64,000 nucleotides of DNA from Frigoribacterium sp. CFBP 13712 (GTDB lineage Bacteria > Actinomycetota > Actinomycetes > Actinomycetales > Microbacteriaceae): contig NZ_JACYVH010000003.1 of the NCBI RefSeq assembly GCF_014842255.1, forward strand, positions 203,222 to 267,221, in the 5' to 3' direction. Numbering within the stretch: the first letter of the stretch is position 1; every line of letters starts with the position of its first letter. Made by a program: the position numbers and the translations under genes. Under the pieces are notes generated by a model. It had not been told where the DNA came from and did not search any database. It saw nothing but the letters and a program-made list of their open reading frames with translations. Positions 1 through 8,621 of this stretch are shown here, piece by piece.

Positions 1-185
1 GTCTCGGCGGCGCGCACGAGGGGGCTCGCCACGACCGCGGTCACCCGCCTCCGGGACAGGAGGTCGCCGGTCTCGCGGGCCTGCGACCGCCCCAGGTCGT
101 TCAGGGGGATGTCGGTCGCGCCCTGGATGCGCCGCGCGCGGTTCCAGTCGGTCTCACCGTGTCGCACCAGGTACAAGAGGGTCAC
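1..185 (-). CDS. histidine phosphatase family protein (phosphoglycerate mutase-like), partial
   Basis: Only the N-terminal 61 codons are in the window; the gene runs off the left edge. The protein opens VTLLYLVRHGETDWN, with the RHG phosphohistidine motif at residues 8-10 that defines the histidine phosphatase superfamily (cofactor-dependent PGM, acid phosphatases, broad-range phosphatases). The GTG start is preceded by a GGAGG ribosome-binding site about 8 bases upstream. It lies 30 bases downstream of the sirtuin gene on the same strand, so the two are probably co-transcribed. The substrate cannot be judged from this fragment. Confidence 0.88.
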   Translation of the reverse strand, partial: MTLLYLVRHGETDWNRARRIQGATDIPLNDLGRSQARETGDLLSRRRVTAVVASPLVRAAE

Positions 186-215
186 CGTCGTTCCTCCGAT
201 CGGCGGAACGACCCG

Positions 216-1082
216 TCAGGGGATCAGACGCTCCGCGAGGGCCGCCAGCGTCTCTGACGTGCCGGAGTTCAGCTTAACCGCGGCCCGACCGTCGCCCTTC
301 GTGACGCCGCGGTTGACGACGACGACGGGCAGACGTCGACGCGTCGCCTGGTCGAGCAGGCGGATGCCCGAGTTGACGACCAGCGACGAGCCCGCCACGA
401 GCAGCGCGTCGGCGGCGACGACGAGCGAGCGCGCCTCGGCGAAGCGCTCGACCGGGACGAACTCGCCGAAGAAGACGACGTCGGGTTTCAGCATGCCGCC
501 GCACACCGTGCAGACCGGCACCTCGAACGAGTCGATGTCGTCGACCTCGACGTCGCCGTCGGGCGCGAGCCGGACGCTCTCGGGATGCTCGAGCCAGGGG
601 TTCGCCGCCGCGAGTCGGGCGGCGACCATGTCGCGCGCGAACGACTGGCCGCAGGTCAGGCAGATCACCCGGTCGACCGTGCCGTGCAGATCGACGACCC
701 GACGCGAACCGGCCCGCACGTGCAGGTTGTCGACGTTCTGCGTCACCACGCCGTTGATCACCCCGGCGCGCTCGAGGTCGGCCAGCGCGCGGTGGCCGGT
801 GTTCGGCTCGGACGACCGGAAGGACTTCCAGCCGAGGTGGCTGCCGGCCCAGTAGCGCTTCCGATAGCGGTCGCTCGAGAGGAACTGCTGGAACGTCATC
901 GGGTTGCGCGGGGGAGCACCCGCACCGCGGTAGTCGGGGATGCCCGAGTCCGTGCTGACACCGGCGCCCGTCAGCACGGCGACGCGGCGGCCTCGGAGGA
1001 CCTCGACGGCGGCGTCGAGCGAGGCGGCATCGGCGGCGGGCTCGACGGCGCTGCTGCTCGAGGACGTGGCGTCCGGCACCAT
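216..1082 (-). CDS. SIR2-family NAD-dependent protein deacylase (sirtuin)
   Basis: 288 aa. NAD-binding motif GAGVSTDSGIPDYRG is at residues 39-53, QNVDNLH at 115-121, the catalytic His in DLHG at 133, and a complete four-cysteine zinc site at C141/C144 and C191/C194. The family removes acyl groups from protein lysines, releasing O-acyl-ADP-ribose and nicotinamide. The intact zinc site and catalytic His argue for a CobB-type deacylase rather than a defence-type SIR2 NADase. ATG start with AAGGAG about 9 bases upstream and a leader of some 30 bases. It precedes the partial phosphatase gene in a probable two-gene operon. Confidence 0.92.
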   Translation of the reverse strand: MVPDATSSSSSAVEPAADAASLDAAVEVLRGRRVAVLTGAGVSTDSGIPDYRGAGAPPRNPMTFQQFLSSDRYRKRYWAGSHLGWKSFRSSEPNTGHRALADLERAGVINGVVTQNVDNLHVRAGSRRVVDLHGTVDRVICLTCGQSFARDMVAARLAAANPWLEHPESVRLAPDGDVEVDDIDSFEVPVCTVCGGMLKPDVVFFGEFVPVERFAEARSLVVAADALLVAGSSLVVNSGIRLLDQATRRRLPVVVVNRGVTKGDGRAAVKLNSGTSETLAALAERLIP

Positions 1083-1183
1083 CGGGGCTCCTTCGGGTCG
1101 GTGGACGTTAGCCTAAACGTCGTCACCCCCCGTTTTCCTTCCGCCGGCCGGCCACGGCCCGGACCTCACCGCCCCGGAGCACC

Positions 1184-2008
1184 GTGCGCATCACCCGCAT
1201 CACCGATCTCGACCACCCGGCTCTGGCCGACTACCGCCGACTCACCGACGTCGCGCTCCGCCGGGTGACCGAGCCCGAGGGCGGCCTCTACATCGCCGAG
1301 TCGTCGAAGGTGATCGAGCGGGCCCTCCGGGCGGGTCACGTGCCCCGGTCGGTGCTCATGACCGACCGCTGGCTGGCCGACATCGAACCGCTCGTGGCCG
1401 ACCTCGAGGGCGAGATCTTCATCGGCGACGCCGCCCTGCTCGAGACGCTGACCGGCTACCACCTGCACCGCGGCGCCCTCGCGGCCATGCACCGCCCCGC
1501 GCTGCCCGAGATCGCCGACGTCCTCGCCGGCGCCCGCCGGGTCGTCGTGCTGGAGGACATCGTCGACCACACCAACGTCGGGGCGATCTTCCGGGCCGTG
1601 GCCGGGCTCGGCGCCGACGCCGTCCTCGTCACCCCCCGCTGCGCCGACCCGCTCTACCGCCGGAGCGTCCGCGTCAGCATGGGCACCGTGCTCCAGGTGC
1701 CGTGGACGCGCCTCCCCGACTGGCCGGAGGGCGGAGAGCTGCTGCGCGCCGCGGGGTTCGAGGTGGCCGCCCTCGCCCTGTCCGATGACGCGGTGCCGCT
1801 CGACGCCTACGCCGCCGATCCTCCTGAGCGGGTGGCGCTCCTCCTCGGCACCGAGGGCGACGGACTCAGCCGCGCGGCCCTCCGATCGTCCGACGTGGTC
1901 GTGACGATCCCCATGCTGCACGGCGTCGACAGCCTCAACGTCGCCGCGGCCTCGGCCGTGGCCCTCTGGGCCCTGCGCGTCCCGGCCGCCACGGTCGAGG
2001 GTCGATGA
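1184..2008 (+). CDS. TrmH/SpoU-family RNA 2'-O-methyltransferase
   Basis: 274 aa. The C-terminal SPOUT (alpha/beta-knot) domain shows the family motifs: DHTNVGAIFR near residue 126, LLLGTEGDGLS near 222 and IPMLHGVDSLNVAAA near 243, which together bind S-adenosylmethionine. The N-terminal third resembles the substrate-binding domain of rRNA 2'-O-ribose methyltransferases (RlmB/TsnR group). Divergent from the sirtuin gene. The GTG start was chosen because residues begin in the conserved N-domain and an earlier start would run into the sirtuin promoter. It overlaps the next gene by 4 bases (ATGA), indicating translational coupling. The RNA target is not deducible. Confidence 0.88.
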   Translation: MRITRITDLDHPALADYRRLTDVALRRVTEPEGGLYIAESSKVIERALRAGHVPRSVLMTDRWLADIEPLVADLEGEIFIGDAALLETLTGYHLHRGALAAMHRPALPEIADVLAGARRVVVLEDIVDHTNVGAIFRAVAGLGADAVLVTPRCADPLYRRSVRVSMGTVLQVPWTRLPDWPEGGELLRAAGFEVAALALSDDAVPLDAYAADPPERVALLLGTEGDGLSRAALRSSDVVVTIPMLHGVDSLNVAAASAVALWALRVPAATVEGR

Positions 2009-3243
2009 GCCGGCGCCCCGGGCGACCGCGCCGTCGTGTGGTCGCCGCGGCCGTCGCCGTGCTCGTCGTCCTGACGGGGTCGTACACGTCCCTCGCCCTC
2101 GCCGGCCCCACGTCGCCGCAGTCGGCCACCGCCTCCGTCTTCGAGGCCCCCCGTCAAGCCGCCCCGGCGCTGACGTTCCCCGATTACGGGGCCACGGCGG
2201 TCCAGGCGCTCGGCTACGACGACAGCCTGACGACGAGCGGCGACGACCGACCCCGACCGATCGCCAGCATCAGCAAGATCGTCAGCGCCCTCGTCGTGCT
2301 CGACGCGAGACCCCTCGACGGCGGCGACGGGCCGGTCATCACCTTCGACGCCGACGATGCCGCGCTCTACGACGCGTACCTCGCCCGGAACGGCAAGGTG
2401 GCGCCGATGCCAGCCGGTCTCCGTCTGACCCAGCGTCAGGCCCTCGAGGTGTCGCTGATCGAGTCGGCCAACAACTACGCCGACGCCCTGGCGCTGTGGG
2501 CCTTCGGCAGCACCGACGCGTTCGTCGCCGCGACCGACGCGTGGCTCGACGAGAACGGCCTGACCTCGACGACCATCGTCGAGCCGACGGGCATGTCGCC
2601 GGCGAACACGAGCACCGCGACCGACCTCGTCGCCCTCGGCCGACTCGCCCTCGCCGACCCCGTCGTCGCCGAGATCGTCCGCACCGACGCCGTGACCGTC
2701 CCCGGCGTCGGCGAGATCGAGAACTCGAACGAGCTGCTCGGACTCGACGGCGTCACCGGCATCAAGACCGGCACCCTCGACGAGGCCGGCGCCTGTCTGC
2801 TCTTCTCCGCCGACTACGCGATCGACGATCAGACGGTCACGGTGGTGGGCGTCATGCTCGGCGGCGTCGACCACGACGCCCTCGACGTCGACGTGCAGGC
2901 CCTGCTCGCCAGCTCGGTCGCGCGCTTCCAGACCATCGACCTCGCGCGGGCGGGCGACTCGTTCGGACGGTACGACATGCCGTGGGGTGCCGAGGGCGAG
3001 GCCGTCGCCGCCGACGACGCCTCGGTGCTCGTCTGGGGCGACGAGGCGGTCGACGCCGTCGTGACGACGGAGCCGATCGGGCCCGACGCGGCGGGGGCCG
3101 AGGTCGGGTCCGTGCGCTTCACGGTCGACGACCAGGTCGTCGACGTGCCCCTCGAGCTCGATCGCGACATCCCCGAGCCGGGGGCGTGGTGGCGGTTGAC
3201 GCACCCGCGTGAGATCGCGGCCGGGCTGAGCCGCACCTCCTGA
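2005..3243 (+). CDS. D-alanyl-D-alanine carboxypeptidase (penicillin-binding protein, S11 family)
   Basis: 412 aa. A single N-terminal membrane anchor or signal (residues about 11-33) precedes a serine peptidase domain with all three catalytic motifs: SISK at 88-91 (nucleophile S88), SAN at 154-156 and KTGT at 254-257. The family trims the terminal D-Ala from peptidoglycan stem peptides outside the cell membrane. About 120 residues follow the KTG motif, a probable C-terminal domain. Starts inside the stop of the TrmH-like gene (ATGA). Annotation by motif is firm; the physiological role within cell-wall turnover is inferred. Confidence 0.9.
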   Translation: MSRRPGRPRRRVVAAAVAVLVVLTGSYTSLALAGPTSPQSATASVFEAPRQAAPALTFPDYGATAVQALGYDDSLTTSGDDRPRPIASISKIVSALVVLDARPLDGGDGPVITFDADDAALYDAYLARNGKVAPMPAGLRLTQRQALEVSLIESANNYADALALWAFGSTDAFVAATDAWLDENGLTSTTIVEPTGMSPANTSTATDLVALGRLALADPVVAEIVRTDAVTVPGVGEIENSNELLGLDGVTGIKTGTLDEAGACLLFSADYAIDDQTVTVVGVMLGGVDHDALDVDVQALLASSVARFQTIDLARAGDSFGRYDMPWGAEGEAVAADDASVLVWGDEAVDAVVTTEPIGPDAAGAEVGSVRFTVDDQVVDVPLELDRDIPEPGAWWRLTHPREIAAGLSRTS

Positions 3244-3250
3244 ATCGCAC

Positions 3251-3260
3251 CGCGCCTCCT
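3251..3260 (-). repeat. solo copy of the AGGAGGCGCG dispersed word
   Basis: CGCGCCTCCT occurs in the 51-base gap between the carboxypeptidase stop and the end of the convergent SGNH hydrolase gene, just after the stop codon. Same word as the arms of the hairpins at 19158 and 46587. Confidence 0.5.
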
Positions 3261-3294
3261 CGACCTCTCGAGGCATGCCGGGGGAGGGCTGACC

Positions 3295-4083
3295 TCAGGG
3301 CTCGTCGCGGTGGACGACCATGACGGCGTCGGGCCGCTTCGCCTGCCGACCGTCACCCGACGACTGGTGCCGGATCCGACGGACCACCCAGGGCACGAAG
3401 TACTCGCGCGCCCAGCCCATGTCCTCCGAGCGCGCCTGCCGCCACGGGCGCCGCGCGAGCGGCTCGGGCCGGTAGGGCTCGAGATCGTTCTCGACGGCGA
3501 GGGAGGCCAGGACCATCCGCGCGATGGTGTGATGACCCAGCGGGCTGAAGTGCAGCCGGTCGGGCGCCCACATGCCCGGCCCGGAGAGCTCGCGGAGCGC
3601 CCACATGTCGGCCACCACGGCGTCGTGCCGCGCCGCGATCGAGTGCACGTGCTCGTTGTAGATCGCGACCTTGCCGCGCAGTCGGCCGAGCACGGGGGTG
3701 GACCCGATGTCGGGCCCGGTGAAGACGACGACCGTGGCCCCGTCGCTGCCGAGACGCTCGACGAGCCCCTCGAAGCCGGCGGCGACCCGGTCGGGGTCGG
3801 TGCCCGGGCGGATGATGTCATTGCCCCCGGCCGAGACCGTGACGAGGTCGGGGCGCAGCGCGAGCGCGGCGTCGGCCTGCTCGTCGATGATCTGCTGCAG
3901 CAGTCGGCCGCGGACGGCCAGGTTGGCGTACGCGAAGTCCTCCGTCGACGACCCGAGGACCTCGGCCACCCGGTCGGCCCAGCCCCGGTGCCCGCCCGGC
4001 GAGCGTTCTTCGGGATCGCCGATGCCCTCCGTGAACGAGTCGCCCAGGGCGACGTAACGAGACCACGGATGTTGCTGCGACAT
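3295..4083 (-). CDS. SGNH/GDSL-family esterase or lipase
   Basis: 262 aa, no signal peptide. SGNH blocks are present: GDSFTEG at residues 14-20 (nucleophile S16), GGND at 86-89 (oxyanion hole) and DRLHFSPLGHH near 175 carrying the catalytic Asp-x-x-His pair. The family hydrolyses small esters or acyl chains; the substrate is unknown. The frame stays open far upstream, but ATG 4083 is chosen because MSQQHPWSRYVALGDS is the usual SGNH N-terminus and a TAACGT -10 hexamer lies 7 bases upstream. Divergent from the acyl-CoA dehydrogenase gene, with only 39 bases between start codons. Confidence 0.88.
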   Translation of the reverse strand: MSQQHPWSRYVALGDSFTEGIGDPEERSPGGHRGWADRVAEVLGSSTEDFAYANLAVRGRLLQQIIDEQADAALALRPDLVTVSAGGNDIIRPGTDPDRVAAGFEGLVERLGSDGATVVVFTGPDIGSTPVLGRLRGKVAIYNEHVHSIAARHDAVVADMWALRELSGPGMWAPDRLHFSPLGHHTIARMVLASLAVENDLEPYRPEPLARRPWRQARSEDMGWAREYFVPWVVRRIRHQSSGDGRQAKRPDAVMVVHRDEP

Positions 4084-4090
4084 GCCCACC

Positions 4091-4096
4091 ACGTTA
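4091..4096 (-). promoter_or_regulatory. -10 hexamer TAACGT, leaderless spacing
   Basis: TAACGT on the minus strand ends 7 bases before the ATG of the SGNH hydrolase, so transcription should begin at or next to the start codon. No clear -35. Confidence 0.5.
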
Positions 4097-4110
4097 CCCG
4101 CCGGGCGGAT

Positions 4111-4116
4111 TACTCT
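4111..4116 (+). promoter_or_regulatory. -10 hexamer TACTCT, leaderless spacing
   Basis: TACTCT is 6 bases before the GTG of the acyl-CoA dehydrogenase gene, and there is no Shine-Dalgarno sequence. It is back to back with the TAACGT of the divergent gene, only 14 bases apart. Confidence 0.5.
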
Positions 4117-4122
4117 CGACCC

Positions 4123-5316
4123 GTGCACGAACCAGGCCCCGTCTCGCCCATCACCCGCGGCACCACGCCCGAGGAGGCGCTGCCCGACGAGCTCCTCGAG
4201 CGCTTCCGGCAGCGGGCGGCCGTGTCCGATCACGAGAACGCGTTCCCGGTCGACGACCTCGACGAGCTCAGGTCTCGCGGCTGGCTGCGACTGTTCGTCC
4301 CGGAGGACCGAGGAGGCGCGGGTCTCGGACTCGAGGCCGTCGCGGCCCTGCAGAGTCGCCTGGCCACGGCGGCCCCGGCGACCGCGCTGGCCGTCGGCAT
4401 GCACCTGGTGTGGACGGGCTGCGCCGCACTGCTGCACGCCCGCGGCGACGACTCGCTCGGGTACGTGCTCGACGAGGCCGGCCGCGACGAGATCTTCGCC
4501 TTCGGCGTCAGCGAGCCGGGCAACGACCTGGTGCTCTTCGACTCGGTCACGAGGGCCGAGCCCGACGGCGAGGGCGGCTACCGGTTCACCGGCACCAAGA
4601 TCTTCACCTCGCTCTCGCCGGTCTGGACCCGCCTCGGCGTGTTCGGCCGCGACGACGGCGACCCCGACGCCCCTGCGCTGGTGCACGGGTTCCTGCGACG
4701 CGAGGACGGCGGACACGAGTCGCTGGGGGACTGGGACACCATCGGCATGCGGGCCACCCAGAGTCACACCACGCGTCTCGAGCAGGCTCCCGTCGCGGCG
4801 TCGCGCATCGTCCGTCGTCTGCCGGTCGGACCGAGCGCCGACCCGTTCGTCTTCGCCGTGTTCGCGGTCTTCGAGACGCTGGTGTCGGCGGTGTACCGGG
4901 GGATCGCCCGGCGTGCCGTCGAACTGGCCGTCGAGTCGGCCACGACCCGGGGGTCGCGTCGAGCCGGCGGGGCGCCGCTCTCGGACGACGCGATCGTCCG
5001 CTGGCGGATCGCCGACGCGGCCATCGCGCTCGACGGCATCGAGCCGCAGGTCGACTCGATCGCCCGCGACGTCGACTCGATGGTCGACCACGGAGCGTCG
5101 TGGTTCCCCCGTGTCGTGGGGCTGAAGACCCGCACGACCGAGACCGCCCGCGCCGTCGTCGATCAGGCCGTCTCTGTCGCCGGCGGCGCCTCGTACCGCA
5201 GGTCGTCCGAGCTGGGACGCCTGCAGCGGGACGTGCTCGCCGGCAGGTTCCACCCCTCGAGCACCGACTCGGCGCACGCCACGACGGCGGCCTGGCTGCT
5301 CGGGCCCGTCTCCTGA
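4123..5316 (+). CDS. acyl-CoA dehydrogenase family flavoprotein
   Basis: 397 aa. Three-domain ACAD architecture: N-terminal helical domain with FVPEDRGGAGLGLEAVA near residues 58-74, central beta domain with FGVSEPGND near 128 and TGTKIFTS near 157, and a C-terminal helical domain ending in a QAVSVAGGASYRRSSELGRLQRD motif near 350. The family oxidises acyl-CoA (or acyl-carrier) thioesters to enoyl thioesters using FAD. It has no acyl-CoA synthetase or ETF neighbour, so the substrate is open. GTG start picked by the TACTCT -10 six bases upstream; the reading frame continues upstream over the divergent gene and should not be used. Confidence 0.87.
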   Translation: MHEPGPVSPITRGTTPEEALPDELLERFRQRAAVSDHENAFPVDDLDELRSRGWLRLFVPEDRGGAGLGLEAVAALQSRLATAAPATALAVGMHLVWTGCAALLHARGDDSLGYVLDEAGRDEIFAFGVSEPGNDLVLFDSVTRAEPDGEGGYRFTGTKIFTSLSPVWTRLGVFGRDDGDPDAPALVHGFLRREDGGHESLGDWDTIGMRATQSHTTRLEQAPVAASRIVRRLPVGPSADPFVFAVFAVFETLVSAVYRGIARRAVELAVESATTRGSRRAGGAPLSDDAIVRWRIADAAIALDGIEPQVDSIARDVDSMVDHGASWFPRVVGLKTRTTETARAVVDQAVSVAGGASYRRSSELGRLQRDVLAGRFHPSSTDSAHATTAAWLLGPVS

Positions 5317-5352
5317 GCAGCGGATGTCGGAGGCCCGTGTGAGGATGCACGG

Positions 5353-6681
5353 GTGAGCAAACAGGACGGCAGCGGGCGGCTGGTCACCACCGTGCCCACC
5401 GACGATGCGACCGCGCCGATCCTCCACGTCGACATGGACGCCTTCTTCGCGTCGGTCGAGCTGCTCGACCGCCCCGATCTGCGCGGACTCCCGGTCGTGA
5501 TCGGTCACCGGTCGGACAGGTCCGTGGTCACGGCGGCGACCTACGAGGCCCGCAAGTACGGCGTCAACTCGGCCATGCCCATGGCGATCGCCCTGCGGCG
5601 CTGCCCGCAGGCGATCGTCCTCGAACCGCATGGCGAGAAGTACCGGCACTACTCGTCGATCGTCATGTCGATGTTCGACGACGTCACGCCGATGGTCGAA
5701 CGGCTGGGCATCGACGAGGCCTTCCTCGACGTCTCGGGGTCGATCCGACTGCTCGGGTCCGTCTTCGACATCGCGACGGAGCTCCGTCGGCGCGTGCACG
5801 CCGAGACGGGTCTGCACTGCAGCATCGGCGCCGCGTCGACCAAGTTCGTCGCGAAGCTCGCCTCGAGCGTCGCCAAGCCCGACGGTCTGCTCATCGTGCC
5901 GCACGAGGCCACACTCGCGTTCCTGCACCCGCGTCCGATCAGCGGGCTCTGGGGGGTCGGCGGCAAGACGGAAGAGACCCTGCTCAATCTCGGCCTGCGG
6001 ACGATCGGCGACGTCGCCAACGCACCCCTCGACACCCTCGTCCGAGCCGTCGGGCCGGCCGGCGGCGCCAAGCTGCACTCGCTGGCCTGGGGCCGCGACC
6101 CCCGCTCCGTGACGACCACGGCCGAGGAGAAGAGCGTCGGGCACGAGGTCACCTTCTCGACCGACGTCACCGACCCCGTCGAGATCCGGCGCGAGCTCCT
6201 CCGCCTCAGCGACAAGGTCGGCGTGCGACTGCGCGCGGCGGGGATGAGCGGCCGCACCGTCGTGCTCAAACTGCGCACCACAGACTTCGCCACGATCACC
6301 CGGTCGAAGACGCTGGCCGAGCCGACCGACCTCGGGCGCCGCATCTACGACGAGGTGCGCGCCGTCTACGAGGCGACGGGCAAGCAGCACGAGCGCATCA
6401 GACTGGTCGGGGTGCGCGTGGAGCAGCTCGTACCCGGCGGGGGCGGCGGGCTCTCGCTCGGCCTGTGGGACGACGACGCCGACTGGCGCGAGGCCGAGTC
6501 GACGATGGACGCCCTGCAGGCCCGATTCGGTGCGGCCATGCTGACGCCGGCGTCGCTGCTCCGCCAGGGCACCGGTCGACCGGGCTCGGGCCGACCCGGC
6601 TCGGGTCGTCCGCCGCGGGGCCGTCCGGGGCCTTCGCCGGTCGAGCCGTCCGTCGACCCCGGGTACAGTGGGGTCGAGTGA
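5353..6681 (+). CDS. dinB: DNA polymerase IV (Y-family, translesion)
   Basis: 442 aa. Y-family palm motifs are intact: HVDMDAFFASVE at residues 25-36 with the metal-binding Asp, YEARKYGV near 64 and GIDEAFLDVSG near 118 with the catalytic Asp-Glu pair; a helix-hairpin-helix thumb and little-finger domain follow. The tail is a proline/glycine repeat (GRPGSGRP) of about 35 residues with no obvious function. DinB copies past lesions at low fidelity. A GAGGAT hexamer lies 6 bases before the GTG start, possibly leaderless. The stop overlaps the start of the downstream helicase (GTGA), suggesting joint production. Confidence 0.94.
   Translation: MSKQDGSGRLVTTVPTDDATAPILHVDMDAFFASVELLDRPDLRGLPVVIGHRSDRSVVTAATYEARKYGVNSAMPMAIALRRCPQAIVLEPHGEKYRHYSSIVMSMFDDVTPMVERLGIDEAFLDVSGSIRLLGSVFDIATELRRRVHAETGLHCSIGAASTKFVAKLASSVAKPDGLLIVPHEATLAFLHPRPISGLWGVGGKTEETLLNLGLRTIGDVANAPLDTLVRAVGPAGGAKLHSLAWGRDPRSVTTTAEEKSVGHEVTFSTDVTDPVEIRRELLRLSDKVGVRLRAAGMSGRTVVLKLRTTDFATITRSKTLAEPTDLGRRIYDEVRAVYEATGKQHERIRLVGVRVEQLVPGGGGGLSLGLWDDDADWREAESTMDALQARFGAAMLTPASLLRQGTGRPGSGRPGSGRPPRGRPGPSPVEPSVDPGYSGVE
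6664..6669 (+). promoter_or_regulatory. -10 hexamer TACAGT inside the dinB 3' end
   Basis: TACAGT lies 8 bases before the GTG of the helicase gene, within the last codons of dinB. It would give the helicase its own leaderless transcript in addition to read-through from dinB. Confidence 0.42.
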
Positions 6682-8537
6682 GCACAGCTAGCGTGGACGA
6701 CCCTTCGGGGCCCGACGACATCCGCGACGACGGCACTCTCGATCTGACCGACGTCGGCGTCTCGGCCGGCAACTCGGCCGCCGAGCACCTCTCGCCCGCG
6801 TTCCCCGAGAGGGCGGCCTGGGGCACCGCCGCGAAGCTGCGCGCCTGGCAGGCCGAGGCCCTCGAGCAGTACTTCGCCACCGACCCGGTCGACTTCCTCG
6901 CCGCAGCCACCCCCGGTGCCGGCAAGACGACGTTCGCCCTGCGTCTCGCCACCGAGCTGCTCTCGCGCGGGGTCGTCGACCGGGTGGTCGTCGTCGCGCC
7001 GACGGAGCACCTCAAGCGCCAGTGGGCCGACGCGGCAGACCGGGTCAACCTCCGACTCGACCCCATGTTCAAGAACGCGGACGTCACCTTCGGTCGGCAC
7101 TACCACGGTGTCGCGGTCACATACGCCCAGGTGGGCATGAACCCCGAGGTCCACCGTGCGCTCACCGAGGCGGGTCGCACTCTCGTGATCCTCGACGAGG
7201 TCCACCATGGCGGCGACGCCCTCAGCTGGGGCGACGGGATCCGCGAGGCCTACGGCAAGGCGACGCGGCGACTCTCCCTCACCGGAACCCCCTTCCGATC
7301 GGACACCGCGGCCATCCCCTTCGTCACGTACTCGGCCGACGAGCACGGCATCCGGACGTCGCGGTCCGACTACGCCTACGGCTACGGTCGCGCCCTCGCC
7401 GACGGGGTCGTCCGGCCGGTGCTGTTCATGGCCTACGCCGGGCAGATGCGGTGGCGGACGCGCATGGGCGACGAGATGAGCGCCTCCCTGGGCGAGGCCG
7501 TGACCAAGGACATCACCGCGCAGGCCTGGCGGACGGCCCTCTCGCCTCAGGGCGACTGGATCCCGGCCGTGCTCTCGGCCGCCGACAAGCGCCTCACCGA
7601 GGTGCGTCGCGGCGTCCCCGACGCCGGCGGGCTGGTCATCGCCACCGATCACACGGTCGCGCGTCAGTACGCCGCCGTGCTGCAGAAGATCACCGGCGAA
7701 CGCCCGACCGTGGTCCTCTCCGACGAGAAGGCGGCCAGCGACCGGATCCAGGCGTTCTCCGAGAGCGAGAGCCGATGGATGGTCGCGGTCCGCATGGTCT
7801 CCGAGGGCGTCGACGTGCCGCGGCTGGCGGTGGGCGTCTACGCGACCTCCGCATCCACGCCGCTGTTCTTCGCCCAGGTCGTCGGTCGCTTCGTGCGTGC
7901 CCGTCGTCGGGGTGAGACCGCGTCGATCTTCCTGCCGAGCGTCCCGAGTCTGATGGCGCTGGCCGGGCAGCTCGAACTCGAACGCGACCACGCGCTCGAC
8001 CGCCCGACGAACGCCGACGACGGCATCTTCGCCCCCGAAGAGGACATGATGGCGGCCGCCAACCGAGAGGAGAAGGCGTCGAGCCTGCTCGAGCAGCAGC
8101 CCTTCGAGGCCCTCGACTCGCAGGCCTCGTTCGACCGTGTCCTCTACGACGGCGGCGAGTTCGGCACCGGCGGCGAGATCGGGAGCCTCGAAGAGCTCGA
8201 TTTCATCGGGATCCCCGGCCTGCTCGAACCCGACCAGGTGCGCGACCTGCTGCGGCAACGGCAGGCGACGCAGGCACGTCGTTCGTCGAAGACGGGCTTG
8301 CCGACGGTCGCCGCCCCCGTCGAGACGGCCCGTCCCCTCTATCAGACGATCAAAGAGCAGCGTCAGGAGCTCAGCCGGCTGGTCTCCATCTGGTCGCGTC
8401 ACTCCAACGAACCGCATGGTCTCATCCACGCCGACCTGCGGCGCATCAGCGGCGGCCCCTCCGTGGCGCAGGCCAGCACCGAGCAGATCCAGAAACGCAT
8501 CGACGTGCTGCGCGGCCGCATCGGCAACCGCAAGTGA
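6678..8537 (+). CDS. superfamily 2 DEAD/DEAH-box helicase (XPB-like core)
   Basis: 619 aa. SF2 motifs in order: Q-like LRAWQAEALEQ near 54, Walker A ATPGAGKTT at 77-85, DEVHH near 174, LTGTPFRSD near 202, motif V MVSEGVDVP near 375 and motif VI QVVGRFVRARR near 400. The core resembles XPB/Rad25-type helicases. The C-terminal 200 residues have no recognised nuclease or methyltransferase domain. It overlaps dinB by 4 bases (GTGA), so a role in DNA repair is a reasonable inference, but no substrate is shown. The GTG start follows the TACAGT -10 spacing. Confidence 0.85.
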   Translation: MSTASVDDPSGPDDIRDDGTLDLTDVGVSAGNSAAEHLSPAFPERAAWGTAAKLRAWQAEALEQYFATDPVDFLAAATPGAGKTTFALRLATELLSRGVVDRVVVVAPTEHLKRQWADAADRVNLRLDPMFKNADVTFGRHYHGVAVTYAQVGMNPEVHRALTEAGRTLVILDEVHHGGDALSWGDGIREAYGKATRRLSLTGTPFRSDTAAIPFVTYSADEHGIRTSRSDYAYGYGRALADGVVRPVLFMAYAGQMRWRTRMGDEMSASLGEAVTKDITAQAWRTALSPQGDWIPAVLSAADKRLTEVRRGVPDAGGLVIATDHTVARQYAAVLQKITGERPTVVLSDEKAASDRIQAFSESESRWMVAVRMVSEGVDVPRLAVGVYATSASTPLFFAQVVGRFVRARRRGETASIFLPSVPSLMALAGQLELERDHALDRPTNADDGIFAPEEDMMAAANREEKASSLLEQQPFEALDSQASFDRVLYDGGEFGTGGEIGSLEELDFIGIPGLLEPDQVRDLLRQRQATQARRSSKTGLPTVAAPVETARPLYQTIKEQRQELSRLVSIWSRHSNEPHGLIHADLRRISGGPSVAQASTEQIQKRIDVLRGRIGNRK

Positions 8538-8539
8538 GT

Positions 8540-8576
8540 CGGACCCGGCCGAGGGCGCAGCTCCCCGCCGGGTCCG
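8540..8576 (+). terminator. hairpin after the helicase gene
   Basis: CGGACCCGGC at 8540-8549 pairs with GCCGGGTCCG at 8567-8576 (10 bp, 17-base loop), starting 3 bases after the helicase stop codon. No T-run follows, so it is a weak or stem-only terminator candidate. Confidence 0.4.
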
Positions 8577-8609
8577 AACGGCTACGCAGCCGCTGGCGCT
8601 CCCGCCGCG

Positions 8610-8615
8610 TACGAT
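8610..8615 (+). promoter_or_regulatory. -10 hexamer TACGAT, leaderless spacing
   Basis: TACGAT is separated by six bases (CGGGGG) from the ATG of the 84-aa gene. Confidence 0.45.
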
Positions 8616-8621
8616 CGGGGG

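Noticed and set aside
216..1082. SIR2 gene as an antiphage defence effector
   Set aside because: The zinc cysteines and catalytic His are complete and there is no partner gene such as a SLOG, TIR, Argonaute or ATPase gene. It fits a housekeeping deacylase.
4311..4320. Copy of AGGAGGCGCG inside acyl-CoA dehydrogenase as an inserted element
   Set aside because: It codes for RGGAG in a conserved family motif, so protein conservation explains it.
3295..6390. A single open frame of more than 1000 codons on the minus strand
   Set aside because: It overlaps acyl-CoA dehydrogenase and dinB on the other strand, and only its last 262 codons (the SGNH hydrolase) have family motifs. High GC keeps such antisense frames open.
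6678..8537. Helicase as part of a defence island
   Set aside because: It has no nuclease, methyltransferase or other defence partner, and it is locked to dinB.
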